From NCBI GenBank assembly GCA_002415025.1, contig DIBR01000069.1, positions 39,552 to 46,710 on the forward strand: a stretch of 7,159 nucleotides of DNA, read 5' to 3'. This stretch comes from Spongiibacteraceae bacterium UBA5047 (GTDB lineage: Bacteria > Pseudomonadota > Gammaproteobacteria > Pseudomonadales > Spongiibacteraceae). Made by a program: the position numbers and the translations under genes. Under the pieces are notes generated by a model, which was not told where the DNA came from, searched no databases, and saw nothing but the letters and a program-made list of their open reading frames with translations. How positions within the stretch are numbered: position 1 is the first letter of the stretch; every line of letters begins with the position of its first letter. Below are positions 1-5,018 of this stretch, piece after piece.

Positions 1-59
1 TCTTGAAAACCGGCGTGGGTTAACGCCCACCCAGGGTTCAAATCCCTGCCCCTCCGCCA
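1..59 (+). tRNA. tRNA-Ser(UGA), 3' part, cut by the window edge
   Basis: This is the 3' two thirds of a serine tRNA that reads UCA codons. The window opens at the last base of the 5' anticodon stem. The anticodon loop CTTGAAA occupies 2-8 with anticodon TGA at 4-6, followed by the 3' anticodon stem ACCGG (9-13). A long class II variable arm (GTGGG at 15-19 pairing with CCCAC at 26-30) is typical of Ser and Leu tRNAs. The T arm is CAGGG/TTCAAAT/CCCTG (32-48), then the acceptor strand CCCCTCC (49-55), discriminator G56 and an encoded CCA (57-59). The discriminator G and the TGA anticodon make it Ser. In E. coli, serT (tRNA-Ser UGA) also lies beside yccA, so the placement is ancestral. The D arm and 5' acceptor strand are outside the window. 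Confidence 0.95.
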
Positions 60-129
60 TCTTTATCCCGCATCTGCTCCGTCCACCCCCACTTTAAGCC
101 CGTCACCACTCAAGCTGATCCTGAATTCC

Positions 130-157
130 TTGATTTTGGCGCTACGGGCAGTATGAT
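130..157 (+). promoter_or_regulatory. Predicted sigma70 promoter of yccA
   Basis: A -35 box TTGATT (130-135) is separated by 16 bp from a -10 box TATGAT (152-157), each differing from consensus at only one or two positions. Transcription would start near 164 and give a leader of about 27 nt before the yccA ATG at 191. The Shine-Dalgarno sequence GGAGA (181-185) lies 5 nt before the start. No terminator hairpin is obvious between the tRNA and this promoter, so some read-through from the tRNA is possible. The call rests on sequence match only. Confidence 0.6.
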
Positions 158-190
158 TCAGTAACGTTCGACCATTACGCGGAGATTGCG

Positions 191-856
191 ATGCAAGACC
201 GAACTATTGCTCAACCGGCAGCGGGTATCGAGGTTGTTGGCACGACCAATAAGGTGCTTAAAAACACATACTTACTGCTCGCCATGTCACTTGCCTTTAG
301 TGCCCTGACGGCCTATCTGGCGCGCGGCGCGGCGCCTATCAACCCATGGGTATTTCTGGGCGGCTTTATTGGCCTTTCTTTTCTAACCCAGATACTCGCT
401 AACAGCGCCTGGGGGCTGCTTGCCGTCTTCGGTTTTACCGGCTTTGTCGGCTTTGCTATCGGGCCACTCCTTAACGCGCTCATGCAAAGCAGTGCCGGAT
501 CGGCGATCGTCATGCAGGCGCTTGGCGGTACGGCCTTTATCTTTCTTGGCCTGTCAGCCTATGCACTGACAACCAAAAAAGACTTTTCCTTTCTATCGGG
601 CTTTATCACCGCTGGCGCTATCGTGCTGCTACTCGGCATCGTTGCGGTGCTGGTTTTCGAAATGCCAACACTGCATCTGGTTCTGTCCGGTGCTTTTATG
701 CTCTTCTCCAGCGCAATTATTCTGTTCCAGACAGGGCAGATTATTAACGGCGGCGAGCGCAATTACATCATCGCGACCATTACCCTGTATGCATCAATCT
801 ACAATATCTTTATCAGTCTGCTTCATATTCTGATGGCGTTTTCTGGCGACGATTAA
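191..856 (+). CDS. yccA: YccA, Bax inhibitor-1 family inner-membrane protein (FtsH modulator)
   Basis: This 221-residue membrane protein has the length and architecture of E. coli YccA (219 aa): a soluble N-terminus of about 22 residues, then seven hydrophobic segments at roughly 24-45, 52-70, 73-96, 103-126, 135-156, 161-180 and 193-217. Residues recognisable from YccA include the early KVLKNTYLLL stretch (21-30), GFTGFVGFAIGPLLN (81-95), YALTTKKDFSFL (124-135) and a C-terminal block with GGERNYI and LYASIYNIF. In E. coli, YccA is a substrate of the FtsH membrane protease and slows FtsH, for instance when SecY is jammed; that role is inferred here from family membership. The ATG at 191 is fixed by GGAGA five bases upstream and by agreement with the family N-terminus. 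The gene sits between tRNA-Ser and tus genes as in relatives, and a strong terminator follows, so it is probably monocistronic. Confidence 0.95.
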   Translation: MQDRTIAQPAAGIEVVGTTNKVLKNTYLLLAMSLAFSALTAYLARGAAPINPWVFLGGFIGLSFLTQILANSAWGLLAVFGFTGFVGFAIGPLLNALMQSSAGSAIVMQALGGTAFIFLGLSAYALTTKKDFSFLSGFITAGAIVLLLGIVAVLVFEMPTLHLVLSGAFMLFSSAIILFQTGQIINGGERNYIIATITLYASIYNIFISLLHILMAFSGDD

Positions 857-893
857 TGCACGGCTATTTCGGCTAATGAATAAACCAGCCCTC

Positions 894-920
894 AAGCCCC
901 GCTCTGGCGGGGCTTTTTAA
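894..920 (+). terminator. Rho-independent terminator after yccA, abutting the tusD start
   Basis: A perfect 8-bp GC-rich stem, AGCCCCGC (895-902) with GCGGGGCT (907-914), closes a TCTG loop (903-906) and is followed at once by a T run (914-918). This is a textbook intrinsic terminator about 40 nt beyond the yccA stop. The T run ends only 7 nt before the tusD ATG at 926, and the 3' arm contains the only purine-rich stretch (GCGGGG, 907-912) that could act as a tusD ribosome binding site. The hairpin may therefore also influence tusD expression. Confidence 0.85.
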
Positions 921-925
921 TTAAC

Positions 926-1318
926 ATGAAATTTTCACTGCTTGTTCTCGGTTCGCCCCAATCCAGCCCCGCTGTTCACAGCGCACTTAATTTTGCAGAG
1001 GCCTGCTTGGCCTCGGGGCACGAACTCTTTCGCGTATTCTTTTTCCACGATGCTGTCATTGCCGGCAACGCCTTTACTATTGCCCCGCAGGACCAGGTGA
1101 ACTTACCCAAAGCCTGGCAGCGTTTTGGCGATGAGCACGGAACCGATATGGTGTTGTGTATCTCCAGTGCGTTGCGACGCGGTATTGTGGACGCGCGTGA
1201 AGCAAAGCGTTACGAACTTGGCGCATCCAACAGCCTCAAGGGCTTTGATTTATCGGGTCTGGGCCAGTGGGCCGAAGCTATGATAGTTTCCGACCGCGTT
1301 GTGACCTTTGGGGGCTGA
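926..1318 (+). CDS. tusD: Sulfurtransferase TusD (tRNA 2-thiouridine relay)
   Basis: TusD is the catalytic subunit of the cytoplasmic TusBCD complex, which takes persulfide sulfur from TusA and passes it to TusE and on to MnmA for 2-thiolation of U34 in Lys, Glu and Gln tRNAs. The 130-residue product matches E. coli TusD in length and layout: an N-terminal strand FSLLVLGSP, FAEACLASGHEL (24-35), VFFFHDAV (37-44), AWQRFGDEHG, and the active-site block VLCISSALRRG with its cysteine at residue 78, the same number as the E. coli catalytic Cys78. GFDLSGLGQWAEA near the C-terminus is also diagnostic. The ATG at 926 agrees with the family start, but no free Shine-Dalgarno sequence precedes it; the nearest GGGG is inside the terminator stem. 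The stop (1316-1318) is one base before the tusC GTG, so the genes are translationally coupled. Confidence 0.96.
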   Translation: MKFSLLVLGSPQSSPAVHSALNFAEACLASGHELFRVFFFHDAVIAGNAFTIAPQDQVNLPKAWQRFGDEHGTDMVLCISSALRRGIVDAREAKRYELGASNSLKGFDLSGLGQWAEAMIVSDRVVTFGG

Positions 1319-1319
1319 G

Positions 1320-1673
1320 GTGACATCATTACTCCTGATCAGCCGTCAATCTCCCTACGGCGGAAGCTACGCCCACGAAGCATTGGATATTGCATTGTCC
1401 GCAGCAGCCTTCGATATTGCCGTGAGTCTGCTGTTCATGGACGACGGCGTGTACCAGCTCTTGAAAGACCAGCATCCAAATCACGGCAGCAAGAACCTGG
1501 GCGCCGTTCTGGGCGCCCTACCCCTCTATGACATTAATGAATTATGGGTAGAAAGCGATTCCCTCGCGGCGCGACACCTGCAAACCGCAGACCTTGCCCA
1601 CGCAGCACAAAGTATCCCCGGCGGGGAAATCGCCAAACTGGTGTCTCGATTTGACCGGGTATTAACGATCTGA
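1320..1673 (+). CDS. tusC: Sulfurtransferase complex subunit TusC
   Basis: TusC is a DsrF-like structural subunit of the TusBCD sulfur-relay heterohexamer and lacks the active cysteine. The 117-residue product shows the expected order: an initial strand TSLLLISRQSPYGG, HEALDIALSAAAF, then the hallmark LLFMDDGVYQLLKDQHP, a central LPLYDINELWV, and a C-terminal VSRFDRVLTI that matches the family ending. I chose GTG at 1320 because it lies one base after the tusD stop, gives the family N-terminus, and has GGGGG (1310-1314) in range as a ribosome binding site. An in-frame TTG at 1308 would add four residues (MGAE) and overlap tusD; it is less likely. The stop TGA (1671-1673) shares its A with the tusB ATG. 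Confidence 0.94.
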   Translation: MTSLLLISRQSPYGGSYAHEALDIALSAAAFDIAVSLLFMDDGVYQLLKDQHPNHGSKNLGAVLGALPLYDINELWVESDSLAARHLQTADLAHAAQSIPGGEIAKLVSRFDRVLTI

Positions 1674-1960
1674 TGAGTGACGCCACGGTTCATTTGATAC
1701 AGAAATCTCCTTTCGATGGTCAGGCACTCGAATCCTGCCTGCGGGTCTGCGCCCCCAACGATTTGATTGTGTTGATGTATGACGCCGTTTACGCCGCAAC
1801 AATGCCCCGGCAATGGCCAGCCACCGCAGTCTACGCGCTGGCGGATGACGTCTCAGCCCGTGGCATCAGCGATAAACTCCAACGGGGCATAGACACTATT
1901 GACTATACCGGGCTGGTTGAACTCTGCGCCGCCCACCGCCATTCGCAAAGCTGGTTTTGA
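1673..1960 (+). CDS. tusB: Sulfurtransferase complex subunit TusB
   Basis: TusB is the smallest subunit (DsrH family) of the TusBCD relay for tRNA U34 thiolation. The 95-residue product has the same length as E. coli TusB. It shows the N-terminal VHLIQKSPF, the strand DLIVLMYDAVYAA (30-42), VYALADDVSARGI (53-65), and an IDYTGLVEL segment near the end that matches the IDYTDFVRL of E. coli. The ATG overlaps the tusC stop in a TGATG junction, so translation is coupled. The stop is one base before the tusE ATG. It lacks a conserved cysteine in the position used by TusD, as expected for a structural subunit. Confidence 0.93.
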   Translation: MSDATVHLIQKSPFDGQALESCLRVCAPNDLIVLMYDAVYAATMPRQWPATAVYALADDVSARGISDKLQRGIDTIDYTGLVELCAAHRHSQSWF

Positions 1961-1961
1961 C

Positions 1962-2294
1962 ATGCCATTGGTGTGCGGCGACAAGAACATTGCAACCGAT
2001 ACCGAAGGCTTCCTGAAACACCTGGACGACTGGTCGGAGCCGGTAGCTCAATGCCTCGCCGCCGAGGAAGGCATTCAACTGAGCGAGCCACACTGGGAGT
2101 TGATCCGGCTTATTCGCCGGTTTTATTCCGTTTACCAGCTCTCACCCGCCATGCGACCTCTGGTAAAATACGCTAGGCAGGAACTGGGCAGCGACAAGGG
2201 AAACAGCCTCTACTTCTTGAAGCTCTTTCCGGGCAGCCCTGCAAAAGTATTGAGCAAGATAGCGGGCTTGCCGCGACCGGAAAATTGCCTTTAG
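1962..2294 (+). CDS. tusE: Sulfur carrier TusE (DsrC family)
   Basis: TusE accepts persulfide from TusD and hands it to MnmA bound to tRNA. The 110-residue product aligns over its whole length with E. coli TusE (109 aa): IATDTEGFLKHLDDWSEPVA (10-29), EGIQLSEPHWELIRLIRRFY, SPAMRPLVK, GNSLYFLKLFPGSPAK and the tail AGLPRPENCL with the penultimate catalytic cysteine at 109. The second C-terminal cysteine found about 11 residues upstream in dissimilatory DsrC proteins is absent (that region is KVLSKI), so this is the tRNA-modification type, not the sulfite-reductase partner. The ATG at 1962 is one base after the tusB stop and gives the family start; an in-frame TTG at 1899 would add 21 unrelated residues inside tusB and is rejected. 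No clear Shine-Dalgarno is visible, consistent with coupling to tusB. Confidence 0.95.
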   Translation: MPLVCGDKNIATDTEGFLKHLDDWSEPVAQCLAAEEGIQLSEPHWELIRLIRRFYSVYQLSPAMRPLVKYARQELGSDKGNSLYFLKLFPGSPAKVLSKIAGLPRPENCL

Positions 2295-2357
2295 CTGCCC
2301 CTGCCCGGTTTTTTGGCCAACCAGGCCACCTTTCACCATCAACGATAGCGATACTCC

Positions 2358-3329
2358 ATGTCTGAGCACCCATTTGCACAATACGTCCGCATTCTCGGCA
2401 AGGGAAAGACCGGCTCTCGTTCACTGAGCTTCGACGAAGCCGCACTGGCAATGGGCATGATTCTGCGCGGCGAGGTAGAAGATGTGCAGCTGGGCGCCTT
2501 TCTTATGCTGCTGCGTGTCAAGGAAGAAAGCGCGGATGAGCTGGCAGGCTTCGTTAGCGCTGTGCGGCAACACATCAACACGCCAACGTTGCCAATTGAT
2601 CTCGACTGGGCCAGTTACGCGGGCAAGCGCCGACAGCAACCCTGGTACCTGTTGAGCGCACTGACACTTGCCCGGGCGGGCTATCGTATTGTTATGCATG
2701 GCGCTGCGGGGCACACCGAAGGCCGAATATACTCCGAGCAGGTATTGCAGCTACTCGGCCACTCGCCGTGTGCAAACTGGCAGGAAGCTGAATCTGCGCT
2801 GACACAACACAATTTCGCCTTTGTCCCCTTGCGTATGTTTTGCCCCGGCCTGCAACACATTATCGACTTGAAAAGCCGTTTCGGACTGCGCTCTCCGGTG
2901 AACACACTCACCCGGCTGATCAATCCCTGCGGCGCGCCCTATTCTCTGCAAAGTATTTTTCATCCGGCTTATGCAGACAATCATCAGGCGGCAGCACTGT
3001 TACTCGGGCAAAAGAACGCAGCCGTGTTCAAGGGCGAAGCCGGTGAAGCAGAACGACGCCCGGAAGCCGACCTGCGGCTGCATTTGATTCAGGATGGCAA
3101 AAACTCGATTGAAGACTGGCCTCGTCTGGTATCAGGGCGACAGGAAAAGCAGGAACAGTTGCCTTTTGCAGACCTCGAAGCCGTTTGGCTCGGCAAAAGC
3201 GCCGACAAGTACGGTGATCTTGCTGTGACCGGCACACTCGCCATTGCGCTCAGGTTATTGGGCAAGGCTGCCGATGCCGACTCAGCACAGGCGCAGGCCA
3301 TGACACTCTGGCACAATCGTCACGGCTAA
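2358..3329 (+). CDS. ybiB: YbiB/TrpD2-like glycosyltransferase-fold protein
   Basis: The 323-residue product belongs to the anthranilate phosphoribosyltransferase-fold family represented by E. coli YbiB (320 aa, also called TrpD2), which was described as a nucleic-acid-binding protein rather than a tryptophan enzyme. Visible parts are the small helical N-terminal domain (YVRILGKGKTGSRSL, 9-23; AAL..GMILRGEVEDVQLGAFLMLLRVK, 28-55), YAGKRRQQPW (87-96) where true TrpD has its Gly-rich PRPP loop, VMHGAAGH (112-119), FVPLRMFCPGL (155-165), and FGLRSPVNTLTRLINP (175-190), equivalent to the R..N..NP motif of TrpD. The missing GTGG motif argues against phosphoribosyl transfer. It follows tusE by 63 bp and precedes trmA by 48 bp, probably co-transcribed. 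The start has no convincing Shine-Dalgarno but agrees with the family N-terminus. The biochemical role remains open. Confidence 0.82.
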   Translation: MSEHPFAQYVRILGKGKTGSRSLSFDEAALAMGMILRGEVEDVQLGAFLMLLRVKEESADELAGFVSAVRQHINTPTLPIDLDWASYAGKRRQQPWYLLSALTLARAGYRIVMHGAAGHTEGRIYSEQVLQLLGHSPCANWQEAESALTQHNFAFVPLRMFCPGLQHIIDLKSRFGLRSPVNTLTRLINPCGAPYSLQSIFHPAYADNHQAAALLLGQKNAAVFKGEAGEAERRPEADLRLHLIQDGKNSIEDWPRLVSGRQEKQEQLPFADLEAVWLGKSADKYGDLAVTGTLAIALRLLGKAADADSAQAQAMTLWHNRHG

Positions 3330-3377
3330 AAAACTTCACTCTCTACAAACACCAGACCAACGAACTCAAGGCGCACT

Positions 3378-4472
3378 ATGCCACTCCGTGACTTTAAACC
3401 CGATCACTATTCTTCCCTCCTGGAAGCCAAAACCAGGCTGGTGCGCGAGCCTTTTACACAATTCACCGCACTTGAACCTGCGATATTTCCTTCCGAGCCC
3501 AGCCACTATCGCATGCGTGCAGAATTTCGCATCAGGCATATCGACAACGTTCCCCACTACGTGATGTTTCGCAAGGAAGATCCACGGGAAGCTCACATCA
3601 TTACCCGGTTCGATATTGCCTGCGAGCCCATCGCTGCAGTCATGCAGCCATTGCGAGAACTTATCGCTGCGTCAGATGAGCTCAGCCGGCGACTCTTTCA
3701 GGTAGATTTTCTGAGCGGACAGTGTGGCGAAGTGCTGGTAACGCTTATCTATCACCGGCCACTGGGCGATGCCTGGCAAGCCGAAGCAGAAACCCTGATG
3801 CAACAATTGCCGATTCTTCTTATCGGGCGTAGTCGCAAACAAAAAATTGTACTTGAACAGGATTTCGTTACGGAGTCCCTGCACGCCGATGGCAAACATT
3901 TTCAGTTCAGACATTACGAAAACAGCTTTACCCAGCCTAACGCCAAGGTGAACGAAGCCATGATCAGCTGGGCCTGTGAACAGGTAAGCAGCGCTTCAGG
4001 TGACCTTCTGGAGCTATATTGCGGCTGCGGGAACTTTACCATTCCGCTGTCTCGCTACTTTTCACGCGTACTGGCTACCGAAATTTCCAAAACGTCAGTG
4101 CGGGCAGCGCAGGAAAACAGCGCGCTTAACGGCGTTGATAATATCGACGTGGTTCGCCTTTCTGCTGAAGAAATTTCAGCCGCACTCAAAGGTGTTCGTC
4201 CCTTTAGGCGTCTTGCTCACCTGAATCTGGACGCCTTCGACCTGAAAACCGTTTTCGTCGATCCGCCCCGCGCCGGGCTCGACGATTTCACCCGCGATAT
4301 GGTTTGCGAGTTTGACCAGATATTGTATATATCCTGCAATCCACAAACCCTCCTGCGTGACCTCAATCATTTGTGCCAAAATCATCACATTAAATCGCTG
4401 GCTTTCTTCGATCAATTTCCTTATACAACGCATATGGAATGCGGTGTTTTTCTACAAAGGAGTACTCTATGA
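3378..4472 (+). CDS. trmA: tRNA (uracil-5-)-methyltransferase TrmA
   Basis: TrmA methylates U54 in the T loop of tRNAs to m5U (ribothymidine) using S-adenosylmethionine, and in E. coli it also acts as a tRNA-folding chaperone. The 364-residue product is close in length to E. coli TrmA (366). An N-terminal RNA-binding region contains SHYRMRAEFRI (42-52). The catalytic domain starts near ENSFTQPNAKVN (181-192). The SAM-binding motif LELYCGCGNF lies at 211-220, then LATEISKTSV (232-241), the VDPPRAGLD motif (294-302), the catalytic nucleophile Cys320 in YISCNP, and the general base Glu354 in HMECGVF. It lacks the N-terminal TRAM and [4Fe-4S] cysteines of RlmD/RumA, which excludes the 23S rRNA paralogue. 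AAGG (3368-3371) precedes the ATG by six bases. The stop overlaps the next gene by 4 nt (ATGA). Confidence 0.96.
   Translation: MPLRDFKPDHYSSLLEAKTRLVREPFTQFTALEPAIFPSEPSHYRMRAEFRIRHIDNVPHYVMFRKEDPREAHIITRFDIACEPIAAVMQPLRELIAASDELSRRLFQVDFLSGQCGEVLVTLIYHRPLGDAWQAEAETLMQQLPILLIGRSRKQKIVLEQDFVTESLHADGKHFQFRHYENSFTQPNAKVNEAMISWACEQVSSASGDLLELYCGCGNFTIPLSRYFSRVLATEISKTSVRAAQENSALNGVDNIDVVRLSAEEISAALKGVRPFRRLAHLNLDAFDLKTVFVDPPRAGLDDFTRDMVCEFDQILYISCNPQTLLRDLNHLCQNHHIKSLAFFDQFPYTTHMECGVFLQRSTL
4456..4462 (+). promoter_or_regulatory. Ribosome binding site fixing the start of the pterin dehydratase
   Basis: AAAGGAG, a strong Shine-Dalgarno sequence, lies inside the end of trmA, six bases before the ATG at 4469. 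It decides against an in-frame upstream ATG at 4439, which would add ten residues unrelated to the family and read through the trmA C-terminal codons. Confidence 0.85.
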
Positions 4473-4756
4473 CAATGCGCTTTAGCGAAGCACAACTCAA
4501 GGACGTTATGGCCGAGCTACCTGACTGGACGGTACGTGAAGAAAAGCTATATCGGCAATACAAATTTCCCGACTTTGTTGCTGCATTTGGCTTTATGACG
4601 CAAGTCGCATTGCTGGCTGAAAAAATGGATCACCACCCTGAATGGTCCAACGTCTATAACCGCGTTGACATCTCCCTGACCACTCATGACCTGGGCGGCA
4701 TTTCCATGCGTGACATTACTCTGGCCAAGCAGATTGACGATCACCTTGGCAAATAG
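4469..4756 (+). CDS. Pterin-4a-carbinolamine dehydratase (4a-hydroxytetrahydrobiopterin dehydratase)
   Basis: This 95-residue protein dehydrates 4a-hydroxytetrahydropterin, the oxidised cofactor released by aromatic amino acid hydroxylases, to quinonoid dihydropterin. The signature is intact: W20 in LPDWTV, a helix AFGFMTQVALLAEKMDHHPEW (39-59) with the paired His55-His56, NVYNRVDISLTTHD (61-74) with the third active-site His73, then GGISMRDITLAKQID. It resembles PhhB of Pseudomonas and vertebrate PCD/DCoH. The ATG overlaps the trmA stop by four bases and has its own strong ribosome binding site, so the two genes share an operon. No phenylalanine hydroxylase (phhA) gene is nearby, so its partner is either encoded elsewhere or the enzyme serves another pterin pathway; for that reason I give no phhB symbol. 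Family assignment is secure, pathway is not. Confidence 0.93.
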   Translation: MTMRFSEAQLKDVMAELPDWTVREEKLYRQYKFPDFVAAFGFMTQVALLAEKMDHHPEWSNVYNRVDISLTTHDLGGISMRDITLAKQIDDHLGK

Positions 4757-4776
4757 AACGGTTCATTGCAGGAACG

Positions 4777-4805
4777 AACCCCGCCCTGAAGCAACTCGGG
4801 TTTAA
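4777..4805 (+). terminator. Weak terminator-like hairpin after the dehydratase gene
   Basis: AACCCCG (4777-4783) can pair with CGGGTT (4797-4802) with one bulged C, enclosing a 13-nt loop, followed by TAATA. It begins 20 nt after the stop of the operon's last gene. The stem is short and the T tract is poor, so this is only a candidate 3' end; the larger structures downstream (hairpin 4837-4856 and palindrome 4872-4907) may be more effective. Confidence 0.3.
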
Positions 4806-4836
4806 TACCGTCCCAAACGGTTCGCCGCCCATCCAG

Positions 4837-4856
4837 CCCTCTCCCGAAGGAGAGGG
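4837..4856. other. GC-rich 8-bp hairpin (CGAA loop; C(UUCG)G on the - strand)
   Basis: CCCTCTCC (4837-4844) pairs perfectly with GGAGAGGG (4849-4856) around a CGAA loop. Read on the minus strand the loop is UUCG closed by C-G, an exceptionally stable tetraloop class. Neither side has a proper T tract, so it is not a canonical terminator. It lies between two convergent genes and could stop or protect the 3' ends of transcripts coming from either side. Confidence 0.6.
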
Positions 4857-4871
4857 AAATCCCTCTTACAA

Positions 4872-4907
4872 GCCAGGGCAGCTCTGATTAATCAGAGCTG
4901 CCCTGGC
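4872..4907. repeat. Perfect 36-bp palindrome in a convergent spacer
   Basis: GCCAGGGCAGCTCTGATT (4872-4889) is followed without a spacer by its exact reverse complement (4890-4907). The arms have GC-rich ends and an AT-rich centre (GATTAATC). The last five bases overlap the left end of the 116-bp repeat element. In RNA it would form a stem of up to about 16 bp with a tiny loop on either strand; in DNA it could extrude a cruciform. There is no adjacent T run. A bidirectional transcription stop, or an insertion scar or target, are both possible; the function is not known to me. Confidence 0.85.
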
Positions 4908-5018
4908 AGGCTGTTGATTTTCTATCTGCGTTGCCACTGCGGCGTTAAAAACTCGCTCATTTCGCCAGTTTTTGCCTTGCATTGGCTGCCTCGAAAACGA
5001 AAATCAACAGCCTGCTAG
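4903..5018 (-). mobile_element. 116-bp CTAG-ended inverted-repeat element, copy 1 (MITE-like)
   Basis: The left end CTGGCAGGCTGTTGATTTTC (4903-4922) and the right end GAAAATCAACAGCCTGCTAG (4999-5018) are 20-bp terminal inverted repeats with one mismatch. The interior holds a smaller dyad, AAAAACT (4947-4953) with AGTTTTT (4967-4973). The element has no coding capacity, and a second copy in opposite orientation starts at 7079; the strand given is that on which it reads like copy 2. Short non-coding DNA with terminal inverted repeats in more than one copy fits a MITE or REP-type element moved by a transposase elsewhere. The right-hand CTAG overlaps the end of the minus-strand gene and provides its TAG stop (5015-5017). 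The hairpin formed by the paired ends could also help terminate the convergent transcripts. Confidence 0.75.

Noticed and set aside
1899..1961. Upstream TTG extension of tusE by 21 residues
   Set aside because: It lies wholly within tusB, the added residues do not match the family, and the ATG at 1962 gives the correct N-terminus one base after the tusB stop.
2262..2314. Possible terminator after tusE (ACCGG ... CCGGTTTTTT)
   Set aside because: The six-T run at 2309-2314 is real, but the only stem is about 5 bp with a loop of some 25 nt that includes the tusE stop codon, too weak to call. The downstream gene is probably still in the operon.
2142..3316. Minus-strand frames across tusE and the ybiB-like gene
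   Set aside because: They are antisense to genes with clear family matches and show no domain or start signal of their own.
4439..4468. Upstream ATG extension of the pterin dehydratase by 10 residues
   Set aside because: The strong AAAGGAG at 4456-4462 points to the ATG at 4469, and the extra residues are out-of-frame translation of the trmA end.
4903..5018. CRISPR or attachment-site reading of the repeat
   Set aside because: There are no regularly spaced direct repeats and no integrase gene; two dispersed inverted copies with terminal inverted repeats fit a MITE/REP-like element better.
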